A DNA stretch of 64,000 nucleotides from Bradyrhizobium sp. CB1717 (GCF_029714325.1 NZ_CP121666.1:3162001-3226000); one strand, 5' to 3'; counted from the stretch's first letter, positions 1 through 9,307 are shown. Numbers and translations: made by a program. The notes: a model not told the origin generated them from the sequence alone.

Positions 1-831
1 CTTCATCATCGCGCTCTCGGACTTGGCATAGGTCTGCATCACGTAGCGCTTGGCGCCGGTGAACGTGCCCTGATAGCTCGGCTCCTCCTTGCGGCGCAGC
101 GCCCGTTTGACTTCGGCTGCGTTGTAGCCGGCATAGACCGGAACGGTCGGCTGCTCCTCGGTGAACAGGATCCAGTCGCGGTCCTTCTTCGGCAGCTCGC
201 GCCAGGGCTTGTCCACGTCGTAGCCCAGCGTCGTCAGGATGTCCCTTAAGTTCTGTCCCTGCCAGGCGCTCGGCCAGGCCGCGACGGCGCGCTCGCGGAT
301 CGTCTTGGTGTCGTCGGGCACCATGGATTTCTCGGTGACGTCGAGCATCCTGCCGATGCCGTGGCAGGTCGGGCAGGCCCCCTCCGGCGTGTTGGGAGAA
401 AACGACTCCGCATAGAGCATCGGTTGCCCCCGCGGGTAGTCGCCGGCGCGGGAATAGAGCATCCTGAGCAGGTTCGAGATGGTGGTCACGCTGCCGACGG
501 ACGATCTCGTCGTCGGCGCGCCGCGCTGCTGCTGAAGCGCGACGGCGGGCGGCAGGCCCTCGATGTCGTCGACTTCAGGGATCTGCATCTGGTGGAAGAG
601 GCGCCGCGCATAGGGCGAGACCGATTCCAGATAGCGCCGCTGCGCCTCGGCGTAGATCGTCCCGAAGGCGAGCGAGGATTTGCCGGAGCCCGACACGCCG
701 GTGAACACGACCAGGGCGTTGCGCGGAATCTTGACGTCGACGTTCTTGAGATTGTGCTCGCGGGCGCCCCGGACCCGGACGAAGCCGTCGTCCTGCATCA
801 GGCTCTCGGGTTGTCTCGGTCGGTCGTCCAT
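1..831 (-). CDS. UvrA-like excinuclease ATPase, N-terminal part (truncated by window edge)
   Basis: The reading frame is open from an ATG at 831 to the left edge (277 codons), so only the N-terminal part is visible. It starts with a region typical of UvrA proteins: Walker [10 protein letters not shown] at about residues 45-53, followed by the UvrA-type stretch around [11 protein letters not shown] and SPYARR. A CPTC pair sits near residue 153 ([10 protein letters not shown]), a zinc-binding type motif of the family. UvrA proteins are soluble ABC-class ATPases that recognise damaged DNA with UvrB. The [18 protein letters not shown] region resembles the shorter UvrA-like paralogs as much as housekeeping UvrA, so a paralog is possible. 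The rest lies outside the window. Confidence 0.85.
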   Translation of the reverse strand, partial: MDDRPRQPESLMQDDGFVRVRGAREHNLKNVDVKIPRNALVVFTGVSGSGKSSLAFGTIYAEAQRRYLESVSPYARRLFHQMQIPEVDDIEGLPPAVALQQQRGAPTTRSSVGSVTTISNLLRMLYSRAGDYPRGQPMLYAESFSPNTPEGACPTCHGIGRMLDVTEKSMVPDDTKTIRERAVAAWPSAWQGQNLRDILTTLGYDVDKPWRELPKKDRDWILFTEEQPTVPVYAGYNAAEVKRALRRKEEPSYQGTFTGAKRYVMQTYAKSESAMMK

Positions 832-922
832 CTGGCTCCTCCAGCCCCGCTTGGGCATTAACGGCAAGATCGCAGGATGGGTCCTTTGATGCCAGCGGGC
901 CAGTTGCGTTCTTCACAAAGCG

Positions 923-952
923 AAGGCCCGCCGCGTTAATGCGACGGGCCTT
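923..952 (-). terminator. Hairpin terminator between the liv binding protein and the UvrA-like gene
   Basis: AAGGCCCG (923-930) and CGGGCCTT (945-952) form an 8-bp perfect outer stem, extended by an inner CGC/GCG after one mismatch, with a TTAAT loop. It lies 43 bases past the stop of the minus-strand binding-protein gene. The bases after the stem on the minus strand are moderately T-rich (CGCTTTGTG), so it is a plausible but not perfect intrinsic terminator. Confidence 0.55.
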
Positions 953-994
953 GCCGGGGACGTTTGGCTGCCGGGTGCGCGCCGGCGCCGGACG

Positions 995-2230
995 TTACTG
1001 CGACAGCTTCACGAAGTTCGGAAACTTCATCTTGCCTTCGGCGATCTTCTCCGGCCAGACCACGACCTGCTTGCCGTCCTGCCACTGGAAGACGAGGCCG
1101 GTGATCGTGCCCGGCCCGGACTTGATGCCGTGGGTGAACTCGTCGTTCTTGCCGTAGAACTGGATCTGGCCGATCGTGCCCTCGTAGTCGGTCTTCTCGA
1201 GCTCGGTGACCATCTTATCGGGATCGGTCGAGCCGGCGCGCTTGATCGCGTCGGTGATGATGTAGACCTCGTCATAGGCGGTGTAGCCGGTATAGGCCGG
1301 CGGCGAGCCGAACTTGGCCTTGAAGGCGGCTGCGAACGGCTTTGTCTTGGAGGTCACGGCGACGTCGGGCGTTGCCACCGCGAGCGACGGCACGCCGTCG
1401 GCGGCGCCATTGGTGTCCTTCCAGAAGGTCGGGCTCAGCGCCTGCGCGCTGATGCCGAACATCGGGATCGGCACCTGCTGGTTCTTCCACTGCACGGTCG
1501 GCTGCACGCCGACATGCGAGATGCCGGTCACGATCACGTCGGGCTTCTTGCCTTCGATGTTGTTGAAGATCGGTGTGAAGTCGGTGGTGTCAGGCGAGAA
1601 GCGCACATGCTCGACCACCTTGAGCCCGGCCTTGGGCAGGCAGGCCTCGTAGCCGACGTCGAGCGGCTTGGTCCAGGCGGCATCCTCGCTCATGATCGCG
1701 ACCGTCTTGAACTTGAGCTTGTCGACGAGGAGGTCCTTGGCGGCGTCGCAGACGAGCTGGGCCTGGGCGGCCGAGGTCAGATAGCCGTGGAAGGTGTACT
1801 TGTTCTTCTCGTAGTCGTTGTGGATCGCCTTGGTGATCTCGTTCGAGGCCGCACCGGGGGTGATCAGTGGCATCTTCAGCCGCGCCGCCCAGGGCTCGAG
1901 CGCCAGCACGACCTCGCTGATGTAGCTCGCGATCACCGCGGAGACCTTGTCCTCGCTCACCGCGCGCTGGAACGCTCGCACGGAATCGGCCGAGGAGCTC
2001 TTGTTGTCGTAGGTGACGATCTCGACCTTGCGGCCGAGGATGCCGCCCTTGGCGTTGATCTCGTCGGCGGCGATCTGCGCGCCGCCCGGCGTTGCCGCGC
2101 CCGCGATCGACTGCACCTCGGCGATGACGCCGATCTTGATCGGATCGTTCGACTGGGCGTAGGCGGGCGCGGCGAGGCACAATGCCAGCGCGGAGGCGAG
2201 GAAGCTGCTGCCGAGAACTGAAGGTCGCAT
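995..2230 (-). CDS. Branched-chain amino-acid type ABC transporter substrate-binding protein
   Basis: A 411-residue periplasmic binding protein of the Peripla_BP_6/LivJ-LivK type. A signal peptide with a hydrophobic core and an AYAQ cleavage region ends near residue 26. The mature N-terminus (DPIKIGVIAEVQS) is followed by GGAQIAADEINAKGG and KVEIVTYDNKSS, the usual family signature. The ATG at 2230 has AAAGGA upstream. It is the last gene of a minus-strand liv operon, 39 bases after the fused ATPase gene. Ligands of this family range from Leu/Ile/Val to urea, amides and aromatic acids, so the substrate is not assigned. Confidence 0.92.
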   Translation of the reverse strand: MRPSVLGSSFLASALALCLAAPAYAQSNDPIKIGVIAEVQSIAGAATPGGAQIAADEINAKGGILGRKVEIVTYDNKSSSADSVRAFQRAVSEDKVSAVIASYISEVVLALEPWAARLKMPLITPGAASNEITKAIHNDYEKNKYTFHGYLTSAAQAQLVCDAAKDLLVDKLKFKTVAIMSEDAAWTKPLDVGYEACLPKAGLKVVEHVRFSPDTTDFTPIFNNIEGKKPDVIVTGISHVGVQPTVQWKNQQVPIPMFGISAQALSPTFWKDTNGAADGVPSLAVATPDVAVTSKTKPFAAAFKAKFGSPPAYTGYTAYDEVYIITDAIKRAGSTDPDKMVTELEKTDYEGTIGQIQFYGKNDEFTHGIKSGPGTITGLVFQWQDGKQVVVWPEKIAEGKMKFPNFVKLSQ

Positions 2231-2269
2231 GGTCGTTTCCTTTCTATGTTTCTTGTTGATGTCGAGGAC

Positions 2270-3751
2270 TTACAGAAAATCGGCGCCGGCTTCGCTTGCG
2301 AAGCGGCCGGGATCGCCCTCCCAGACGATCCGGGCGTGTTCGAGCACATAGACGCGGTCGGCGTGCGGCAGCGCGAAGGTCACGTTCTGCTCGCCGAGCA
2401 GCACCGTGATCGCCGTGGTCTGCCGCAGCTTGGTCAGTGCCTTCGACAATTGCTCGAGGATGACGGGGGCAAGGCCCAGCGTCGGCTCGTCCAGGATCAG
2501 GATCTGCGGCTGCATCATCAGCGCGCGTCCGATCGCGAGCATCTGCTGCTCGCCGCCCGACAAGGTCTGTGCCATCTGGCCCTGGCGCTCCTTGAGGATC
2601 GGGAACAGCTCGAACAGCCAGGCGAGCTGCGCGGCGCGCTTGTCGTCGGCGAGGTGCTGGCCGCCGAGGTCGAGATTCTCCCGCACGCTCATCTCGCCGA
2701 ACAGCTCGCGCGATTCCGGGCACTGCACGAGCCCGCTGCGGGCGATCTTCGCCGGGCTGGTGCCGCGCAGCCTGTCGCCACCGCGGACGATTTCGCCGCT
2801 ATAGGGCAGGAAGCCGGAGATGGTGTTGAACAGCGTGGTCTTGCCGGCGCCGTTGAGGCCGACCACGGAGACGAACTCGCCCTCGTGGACATGGATCGAG
2901 ACGTTCTCCAGCGCCTGCGCCTTGCCGTAGAACACGCTGACATTCTCGACCTGGAGCAGCGGCACCTTGTCCTTGAAGCTGGTCTCGGGCCGGGCATGGG
3001 TCTCGATCGCGCCGCCGAGATAGACCCGGCGTACGGTCTCGTTTCGCATGACGTCCTCGGCCTTGCCGGTGACGATCTCCTCGCCGAGATACATCGCGAG
3101 CACGCGGTCGACGAGCGCGGCGACGCTCTTGACGTTGTGGTCCACCAGCATCACGGCGCGGCCGTCGTCGCGAAAGCTGCGGATCAGGTCGGAGAAGATG
3201 TCGACCTCGGCCCGCGTCAGCCCGGCAAAGGGTTCGTCCACCAGCACGACCTTGGGATCGCGGGCGATGGCTTTGGCGAGCTCGAGCCGGCGCAGGTCAG
3301 CGAAGGGCAGCGTCGGCGGGCGGCGGTTCATGACGTTGCCTAAGCCCACGCGCTCGGCGATCCATTTGGCGCGCTCGACCAGCGCCTTGTCCGGAAACAG
3401 CATGAACAGGCTGTCCGGCAAGAGCGCCACCATGATGTTCTCCAGCACGGTCTGCCGGTTCAGCGGCCGCGAGTGCTGGAACACCATGCCGAAGCCCTTG
3501 CGCGCGATCTTGTGCGCGGGCAGGCCGGCGACGTCCTCGCCCTCGAAGATCACTTCGCCCGAGGTTGGGCGCTCGATGCCCATCACGCTCTTCATCGCGG
3601 TCGACTTGCCCGAGCCGTTCGGTCCGATCAGGCCGAAGATCTCGCCGCTGTTGACCTCGAAGCCGAGGTTCTTCACCGCGGTCAGTCCGCCGAAGCGCTT
3701 GGTCAGGCCACGGACTTCGAGCACGGCGCGGTTTGAAAGCCTCATATCCAT
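2270..3751 (-). CDS. Fused two-domain ABC ATPase (LivG-LivF like)
   Basis: One 493-residue polypeptide carries two nucleotide-binding domains that are normally the separate proteins LivG and LivF. Domain 1 has Walker A GPNGSGKST at about 43-51 and Walker B VVLVDEP, but its signature region reads PFADLRRLELAKA instead of LSGGQ. Domain 2 begins near residue 250 with Walker A GLNGAGKTT and a canonical LSGGEQQMLAIGRA followed by ILILDEP. It would energise the LivH/LivM pair at the cytoplasmic face. The ATG at 3751 overlaps the livM stop (TGATG); a GTG one codon earlier is an alternative. The fusion is real unless a stop was lost by sequencing error. Confidence 0.92.
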   Translation of the reverse strand: MDMRLSNRAVLEVRGLTKRFGGLTAVKNLGFEVNSGEIFGLIGPNGSGKSTAMKSVMGIERPTSGEVIFEGEDVAGLPAHKIARKGFGMVFQHSRPLNRQTVLENIMVALLPDSLFMLFPDKALVERAKWIAERVGLGNVMNRRPPTLPFADLRRLELAKAIARDPKVVLVDEPFAGLTRAEVDIFSDLIRSFRDDGRAVMLVDHNVKSVAALVDRVLAMYLGEEIVTGKAEDVMRNETVRRVYLGGAIETHARPETSFKDKVPLLQVENVSVFYGKAQALENVSIHVHEGEFVSVVGLNGAGKTTLFNTISGFLPYSGEIVRGGDRLRGTSPAKIARSGLVQCPESRELFGEMSVRENLDLGGQHLADDKRAAQLAWLFELFPILKERQGQMAQTLSGGEQQMLAIGRALMMQPQILILDEPTLGLAPVILEQLSKALTKLRQTTAITVLLGEQNVTFALPHADRVYVLEHARIVWEGDPGRFASEAGADFL

Positions 3752-4677
3752 CACGAGCGAGCCTCGCGCGAGAGGGCCGCTCCGAGGAAGCCGCCGGGGA
3801 AGAACAGCACGACGAGCAGGGCGACCGCCGAGACGATGAAGGTCGCGAGCTCGCCGGTGGGCCTTAAGAATTCGCCGGCGACGATCAGGAAGATCGCACC
3901 CAGCGCCGCGCCGAGCACGGTGCGTCGGCCGCCGAGCACGGCCGAGACGATCACGTTGACGCCGACCGCGACGTCGACGACGGTGCCGACCGAGGCGGTG
4001 CCGAAGTAGAACACCAGCAGCGCCCCCGACAGACCCGAGAAGAACGCAGAGACGATGAAGGCCGCGAGCTTGTGCTTGACGATGTTGAAGCCGAGCGCGC
4101 CGGCCTGCACCGGATCCTGGCCGCTGGCCTGCAGCACGAGTCCAACGGGCGATTGCGACAGGCCATAGAGAATCGCGGCCGAGATGGTCATGAAGCCGAG
4201 CGCAATCCAGTAATTGGTGCCGGCATTGATGCTGATGACGTCGGGGATGGTGAGCCCGATCTCACCGCCGGTGAGGTCGGCGAACACGACGATGAAGTTC
4301 TGCAGCATCAAGACCGCGACCAGCGTGGTCAGGCCGAAATAGGGGCCTCGCACCCTGAGCGCCGGCAGCGCCAGCACGAGGCCCGCGACGACGGAGGCGA
4401 GCGCGCCGAGCAGGATGCAAGCATAGACCGACCAGCCGAACTGGGCGTTGAGGATGCCGGCAGTGTAGGCGCCGACGCCGATCAGGAAGGTCGGGCCGAA
4501 ATTGACCTCGCCGGCAAAGCCGAACAGCAGGTCCCAGGCCATCGCGAACACGCCGAAATAGAAGGCGACGGTGAGCAGGCCGAGCACGTAGCCGGAGACA
4601 TAGAGCGGCAACGTCGCCGCGATCACGACCAGCGCCAGCGAGATGAAGAACAGACGCGAGGTGAAGAAGGTGGACAT
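3751..4677 (-). CDS. livM: Branched-chain amino-acid ABC transporter permease, LivM type
   Basis: A 308-residue inner-membrane protein with about nine or ten hydrophobic segments. It contains the LivM-type motif GEVNFGPTFLIGVGAYTAG near residue 55 and the cytoplasmic coupling region near residues 180-200 (SPVGLVLQASGQDPVQAGALGFN). It should pair with LivH to form the channel. Its stop overlaps the ATPase start, and its own ATG is one base after the livH stop, so translation is probably coupled through the operon. Confidence 0.92.
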   Translation of the reverse strand: MSTFFTSRLFFISLALVVIAATLPLYVSGYVLGLLTVAFYFGVFAMAWDLLFGFAGEVNFGPTFLIGVGAYTAGILNAQFGWSVYACILLGALASVVAGLVLALPALRVRGPYFGLTTLVAVLMLQNFIVVFADLTGGEIGLTIPDVISINAGTNYWIALGFMTISAAILYGLSQSPVGLVLQASGQDPVQAGALGFNIVKHKLAAFIVSAFFSGLSGALLVFYFGTASVGTVVDVAVGVNVIVSAVLGGRRTVLGAALGAIFLIVAGEFLRPTGELATFIVSAVALLVVLFFPGGFLGAALSREARS

Positions 4678-4678
4678 C

Positions 4679-5554
4679 TCAGCGCCTCCCCAGAAGGCCC
4701 TGGGGCCGGATGTACATCACGAACACGAGCAGCAAGAGCGCCGGGATGGTGCGATAGGCCGGCGAGACCAGATAGGCCGTCAGCGTTTCGAGATAGCCGA
4801 CCACGAAGGCCGCAATCAGCGAGCCGGAGACGCTGCCGAGGCCGCCGAGCACGACGATCGAGAACGCGCTCGCGGTCAGCGGTCCCACGCTGTAGGAGCT
4901 GACGCCGAGGAACATGCCGAGCAGCACGCCGGCGATGCCGGCGAGGATGCCGTAGATCGCCCAGACCACGATGTAGATGTTGGTGAGCTCGAGGCCGAGC
5001 AGCGTCACGCCGCGCGGGTTCATCGAGGCCGCCAGCACCGCTTTGCCGGTGCGGGTGCGGTTCACCAGCAGCCACAGCAGCGCGATGACGAGGCAGCAGA
5101 CGATGGCGGTGAAGATTTCATTCCGCGGCGTGCGGACGCCGAGGATCTCGACCACGCCCTCGACGATCGGCAGTACGGTCTTGGCGTTGTTGGTGAAGAA
5201 ATAGGCGATCAGCTCCTGGATCATGATGCCCCAGAGCAGCGTTCCCGTGAGGACGAAGATCTCCTTCTCCTCGTTCGGGATGCGCCGGGAGTCCTGGATC
5301 GGCTTCACCACCGCGAAATAGGTGGCAAACGCCGTGAGGAGGGCGACACCGACGCCGATCAGCGCGCCAGCATAAGTGCCGACGCCGAGGATGCTCGCGG
5401 CGGCCCAGGCGGCGACGGCTGCAGCCACCATGATGGCACCATGGGAGAGGTTGAGGACGCCCGAGACGCCGAAGATCAGCGTGAAGCCGGTGGCACCGAG
5501 GGCGTAGAGAGCGCTGATGGCAAAGCCATCGATCAAGATCTGGAAAGCTCGCAT
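4679..5554 (-). CDS. livH: Branched-chain amino-acid ABC transporter permease, LivH type
   Basis: A 291-residue membrane protein. The N-terminus DGFAISALYALGATGFTLIFG followed by GVLNLSHGAIMV is the hallmark of LivH permeases, and the C-terminal RPQGLLGRR tail is also typical. It is the first recognisable transporter gene of the operon livH-livM-livGF-binding protein. The RBS in front of the ATG at 5554 is weak. A small ORF (5653-5787) and its promoter lie just upstream, so the operon may be transcribed through that ORF. Confidence 0.92.
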   Translation of the reverse strand: MRAFQILIDGFAISALYALGATGFTLIFGVSGVLNLSHGAIMVAAAVAAWAAASILGVGTYAGALIGVGVALLTAFATYFAVVKPIQDSRRIPNEEKEIFVLTGTLLWGIMIQELIAYFFTNNAKTVLPIVEGVVEILGVRTPRNEIFTAIVCCLVIALLWLLVNRTRTGKAVLAASMNPRGVTLLGLELTNIYIVVWAIYGILAGIAGVLLGMFLGVSSYSVGPLTASAFSIVVLGGLGSVSGSLIAAFVVGYLETLTAYLVSPAYRTIPALLLLVFVMYIRPQGLLGRR

Positions 5555-5652
5555 AGATGATTGACCAGGCAGACGAGCTGCCTCCTTGAGGGACGGTGCT
5601 GGATGGAGCGCATGTGAATGCTTCCAGGCTCACGCCCGGAGAGCAGTCCCGA

Positions 5653-5787
5653 TCAGCCTGTGATGGGTTTGACGAGGCTCGGAGGCCGGACGTTGGCCTT
5701 TGCGCCGGCCTTTGCGACGTGCTTCGGCACGCCGGTCGCGGTCATGTCGCACGCGATACGCAACGCAACAGAGAGTCGTTTCTTCAT
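5653..5787 (-). CDS. Small ORF, 44 residues, upstream of the liv operon
   Basis: The ATG at 5787 is preceded by AAGGGAGAG at ideal spacing, and a promoter-like pair lies about 50 bases upstream. The product starts MKKRLSVALRIACDMTATG and ends PSLVKPITG. It is basic, with no membrane segment and no domain I recognise. It ends 98 bases before livH on the same strand, so it is either a small protein co-transcribed with the transporter or a translated leader. It shows no run of Leu/Ile/Val codons like an attenuator. The quality of its RBS and promoter is the main support. Confidence 0.5.
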   Translation of the reverse strand: MKKRLSVALRIACDMTATGVPKHVAKAGAKANVRPPSLVKPITG

Positions 5788-5834
5788 CTTGTTCTCTCCC
5801 TTTGAACAGGCCTCTTATGAGCCATTGTGTCGCG

Positions 5835-5862
5835 ACTATACCGGCCGAGGCTTTCTCGGCAA
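5835..5862 (-). promoter_or_regulatory. Sigma-70-like promoter for the small ORF (and possibly liv)
   Basis: Read on the minus strand, TTGCCG (5862-5857) and TATAGT (5840-5835) are separated by 16 bases. The -10 element is 48 bases from the small-ORF start codon. Both hexamers are close to the housekeeping consensus. Confidence 0.45.
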
Positions 5863-6052
5863 GTGAAACTGCATTCAGGATTGTGGGAGGCGGACTAAAG
5901 TCTATCGCGGTGTAAATTGCAGGCAAAAGAGGCGCGAGACACTGATCGTGCGCAGGCATGCAGATTCCGTCGACGGGCATGCGTGAGTGTCAACGGCTGT
6001 GAACGATCGGCGCGCCGCGATGTCGTCAAGCGTTCAGCATGCTTGAAGCTCC

Positions 6053-6140
6053 TGTAGCCCGGATGGAGCGAAGCGCAATTCGGGGTTCTCACCAACGGGC
6101 ACTGAGGTCCCGGATTTCGCTTCGCTCCATCCGGGCTACA
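6053..6140. repeat. 88-bp imperfect inverted repeat (family A, palindromic intergenic element)
   Basis: Left arm (6053-6085, starting TGTAGCCCGGATGGAGCG) and right arm (about 6108-6140, ending CCATCCGGGCTACA) are near-perfect reverse complements over about 33 bases. About 22 bases lie between them. It sits in the otherwise gene-free stretch 5863-6161, downstream of the DAO gene stop. Similar elements are scattered in Bradyrhizobium genomes, and a degenerate partial copy lies at 11152-11180. It could act as a bidirectional terminator or be a non-autonomous mobile element. Nothing else was recognised in this gap. Confidence 0.75.
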
Positions 6141-6161
6141 AGAAAGCGAACTGTTGGCGGT

Positions 6162-7259
6162 TCAGCGTGCTTGCAGCAGGGATGGATCGAGCGGTGTCAG
6201 CCGGGCGGGATCGAATGGCGACAAATCAACCTCGCGCGTTGCGCCGTCGGCGATCAAGCCCGCCAGGGCTTCTCCGGTGGCGGGTGCGTTGAGGATGCCC
6301 CAGACATTGTGTCCGGTCGCAACATAGAGGCCTTCGCTCTGTGGCACCTTGCCGATCAGCGGCAAGCCGTCCTGCGTCACCGGACGGAAACAGGCTTGCT
6401 GCGCGATGATCCTTTCGGGACGGAACAGCGGTGACAGCCGCTCCGACATGCCTTGCAGCCGCGCGATCGCATCAGCGTCCGGCGTCACGGCGGCGGGATC
6501 GAGCGGCAGCGGTGCGATGTCGGACAGGGCCGTGATGTGCGTGCTGCCATCGGCGCGCGGAAAGACCTCGATCGAGACCGCGCTGCCGCCGTCCTCATAC
6601 TCCAGGAACAGCGCGTCGGCCGGCACGTCGGCGGCGGTGTCGTAGACGATGCTCGGGCTGCGCTGGCCGTAGACGGCGGGCAGGCTCATCCATTGCGCCG
6701 CGAGCAGCGACCACGGCCCCATGGCGATCACGACGGCATCAGCCGCGATGACGCGACCTTCGACCTCGACACCGGTCGCGCGATCGCCATCGCGCACGAG
6801 GCCGGTGACGCGGCCTGGGCGAAGCTGCGCGCCGAGCGCGAGCGCTGCGTCCATCACGGCCGACGTGAACTTGCGGGGATGAATGATCGCAGTCGTCTTC
6901 GTCGTGCCAATGCGCTGTGTGATGACGACACCGTCGCTGAGCCAGCCAAGCGCGGATGGTGCATCCCGGCGCGCGTCACCGTCGGACGCGACGAAACCGC
7001 TATAGGCGGCCATCGGCCGGTAGCCCCAGTCGCCCGCGATTTCCTCCGGCAATTGCGCGTGAAGCGCAAAGCTGCGCCGCGCGAAAGCATCGAGCGGCGT
7101 GCCGGCACACCAGTCGCGCGCCAGGAAGCCGCCGGCCTTGCCGGACGCGGCGGCCGCGACTTCGGTCCGTTCCACCACGATCACGTCGATGCCGCGGCGG
7201 CGCAGGAAATAAGCGGTGCAGGCTCCGATCACGCCGGCGCCGCAGACCACAACGCGCAT
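6162..7259 (-). CDS. FAD-dependent oxidoreductase, DAO (D-amino-acid oxidase) family
   Basis: A 365-residue flavoenzyme. The ATG at 7259 is chosen because it has GGGAG upstream and starts right at the dinucleotide fold (MRVVVCGAGVIGACTAYFL, GxGxxG at about 7-12). An upstream in-frame start would add 19 unfolded residues. ERTEVAAAASGKAGGFLA and the C-terminal GLYVATGHNVWGILNAP are typical of glycine/D-amino-acid dehydrogenases of the DAO superfamily. It stands alone, 58 bases downstream of ddl on the same strand. The substrate is probably an amine or amino acid, but this is not readable. Confidence 0.85.
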   Translation of the reverse strand: MRVVVCGAGVIGACTAYFLRRRGIDVIVVERTEVAAAASGKAGGFLARDWCAGTPLDAFARRSFALHAQLPEEIAGDWGYRPMAAYSGFVASDGDARRDAPSALGWLSDGVVITQRIGTTKTTAIIHPRKFTSAVMDAALALGAQLRPGRVTGLVRDGDRATGVEVEGRVIAADAVVIAMGPWSLLAAQWMSLPAVYGQRSPSIVYDTAADVPADALFLEYEDGGSAVSIEVFPRADGSTHITALSDIAPLPLDPAAVTPDADAIARLQGMSERLSPLFRPERIIAQQACFRPVTQDGLPLIGKVPQSEGLYVATGHNVWGILNAPATGEALAGLIADGATREVDLSPFDPARLTPLDPSLLQAR

Positions 7260-7317
7260 GATGGGCTCCCTGGCTCGCGTCAATTCCCGGGTCGCTTGGC
7301 TCCCGAGCGGAGACAAC

Positions 7318-8439
7318 CTAGCTCGCGTAACCCCGTTCCAGCGATTGCCGCTGCCGGTGCCGGTCCAGCGCCAGATCGACGAGGCGGGTCAGCAACTCGC
7401 CATAGGGGACGCCCGAGGCTTCCATCATCTTCGGATACATGCTGATCGACGTGAAGCCGGGGAGGGTGTTGATCTCGTTGAAGCAGAACTCTCCGCCCTG
7501 CCGGTCGAGGAAGAAGTCGACGCGCGCGAAGCCATTGCATTCGAGCGCCGCAAACACCCGCGTCGCCAGCGACCGCACGCGCTCCATCTGTGCTTCATCC
7601 AGCCTGGCCGGAAGGTCGACCCGGGCGCCGTCGGGATCGAGATACTTCGCCTCGTAGGAATAGAACTCGTGATGGGCATTGGGGTTCAGCTCGCTGGCGA
7701 GGCTCGCGAACAGCGTCTCGCCCTCGAGCACAGCGACCTCGATCTCGCGCGCGTCGATGCCCTGCTCGACCAGCACCTTGACGTCATAGCGAAATGCATC
7801 GTCGAGCGCGGCTGCGAGTGCATCCCAATCCTTCACCTTGTGAATGCCGACGCTGGAGCCCATGTTGCACGGCTTGACGAAGACCGGAAGGCTCAGGCCC
7901 TCGGCCGCCTTCGCAAGCGATGAAGATCGGTCCTGAACGAAGGTCTTGCGGGTGAGCACGCGATAGGGCGCGACCGGAATGCCGGCGAATTCAGCGAGCC
8001 GCTTGGCGACATCCTTGTCCATGCTGACGGCGGAGGCGAGAACGCCGGATCCGACATAGGCGACGTCAGCCAATTCCAGCAGGCCCTGCACGGTGCCGTC
8101 CTCGCAAAGCGGGCCGTGGATGACCGGAAAGACGACGTCGATTTCGAGCGGGTCCATCGTCCCTGCGGTTACAGGCATGAGAGCGACGCGTCCATCAGGT
8201 TCTCTGGCGAGCCGTATCTCCGGCGCGTTGGACAGGATCGGCAAGGACGTCGTCTGCGCCTGATCGAGCGAGCGAAGATCGTTCCATTGCCACCGACCTT
8301 CCTTGTCGATGGAGACCGGGATCACCTCGAAGCGGCTGCGGTCGAGATGCCTGAACACCGAGGCCGCCGATTTCAGCGAGACCTCATGCTCACCGGACCT
8401 GCCGCCATAGAGAACAACGACGCGAATTTTGTCTGCCAT
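7318..8439 (-). CDS. ddl: D-alanine--D-alanine ligase
   Basis: A 373-residue ATP-grasp enzyme that makes the D-Ala-D-Ala dipeptide of peptidoglycan in the cytoplasm. Seen: the N-terminal GGRSGEHEVSLKSA loop, PCNMGSSVGIHKV in the ATP-grasp domain, and the C-terminal metal/substrate site FARVDFFLD and FNEINTLPGFTSISMYP. Its length fits the longer DdlA-like class. It is not next to murC/murB/ftsQ here, so it may be a second copy beside a cell-division-cluster ddlB elsewhere. Whether such a copy exists cannot be seen. Confidence 0.95.
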   Translation of the reverse strand: MADKIRVVVLYGGRSGEHEVSLKSAASVFRHLDRSRFEVIPVSIDKEGRWQWNDLRSLDQAQTTSLPILSNAPEIRLAREPDGRVALMPVTAGTMDPLEIDVVFPVIHGPLCEDGTVQGLLELADVAYVGSGVLASAVSMDKDVAKRLAEFAGIPVAPYRVLTRKTFVQDRSSSLAKAAEGLSLPVFVKPCNMGSSVGIHKVKDWDALAAALDDAFRYDVKVLVEQGIDAREIEVAVLEGETLFASLASELNPNAHHEFYSYEAKYLDPDGARVDLPARLDEAQMERVRSLATRVFAALECNGFARVDFFLDRQGGEFCFNEINTLPGFTSISMYPKMMEASGVPYGELLTRLVDLALDRHRQRQSLERGYAS

Positions 8440-8574
8440 GGCTCAATTATCACGCGCTCCGTCCGGAAGTCACCTGCTGCCTGCGGAAGACCACCGCCCC
8501 CCAATTGGTGGACGCCCATCAGGAACTCTTCGCCACTACTCAATCAGCGCTTGGCCGCTCCGATGAAGCGAGCA

Positions 8575-9216
8575 CTACAATCCCGGTGATCTCGCCGCCC
8601 AAGCCTTGGTGGCCTGGCAACTTTCCATCGCTCGGGCGTAGGCAGGGCGTGCCGTCGTGCGAGCGAGATAGTCCCGCTCGGTAGAACCGGGGACGTAGTT
8701 GCCAGTTCGCAGGCCGAGCAGGAGGGCGTAGCTCACCGAGATATCGGCAGCAGTGAACCGGTCGCCGGCGAGATAGGGGCAATCCGCGAGGCGGCGGATA
8801 ACCAACCCCAGCCGGCTCTCGAAGGTCTCGAGTGCCCAGCAGGTAACCCGGGCATTTCGCTCGGCTTCGGGCGCCAGTTGGCGACCGACAAGGACGGCAT
8901 TCATCGGCCCGGCGAGCCCGGCCTCGCCTAAGTGGAGAAATTGCAGATAAGAAGCGAAGGCGGGATCATCAGGGGCGACGGCAAGCGAACCTGAGCCGTG
9001 GCGGGCGAGCAGGTACTCAAGAATCGCGATCGATTCGACCATGATCGTCTCGCCATCCTGCAGTGCCGGAATGAAGCCGGCGGGGTTGATCGCGAGGAAA
9101 TCGCGATCCTTCTCTGCCGCCAGCAGATCGACCGGCCGCAGCCGATAAGCCAACCCTAATTCCTCAAGCAGCCAAACAACACGGAAGCCACGACCTTCGC
9201 CATAGACGGTGAGCAT
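8575..9216 (-). CDS. Glutathione S-transferase family protein
   Basis: A 213-residue cytosolic protein with a thioredoxin-like N-terminal domain. The start MLTVYGEGRGFRVVWLLEEL, INPAGFIPALQDG (cis-Pro) and MVESIAILEYL (the glutathione-binding ES pair) are classical GST features. The C-terminal all-helical domain carries DRFTAADISVSYAL with the usual capping Asp. It probably conjugates or reduces electrophiles with glutathione, and the class is not assigned. It is on the same strand as ddl but 135 bases beyond its ATG, so probably a separate unit. Confidence 0.9.
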   Translation of the reverse strand: MLTVYGEGRGFRVVWLLEELGLAYRLRPVDLLAAEKDRDFLAINPAGFIPALQDGETIMVESIAILEYLLARHGSGSLAVAPDDPAFASYLQFLHLGEAGLAGPMNAVLVGRQLAPEAERNARVTCWALETFESRLGLVIRRLADCPYLAGDRFTAADISVSYALLLGLRTGNYVPGSTERDYLARTTARPAYARAMESCQATKAWAARSPGL

Positions 9217-9307
9217 AGTTAGGCGTTCCTAGATTGGGTTAGACGAGGTCATTGGACGGACGGTGACTGTCACTTCGTTATCTCCGTGAACGATCGGCTT
9301 CATATTT

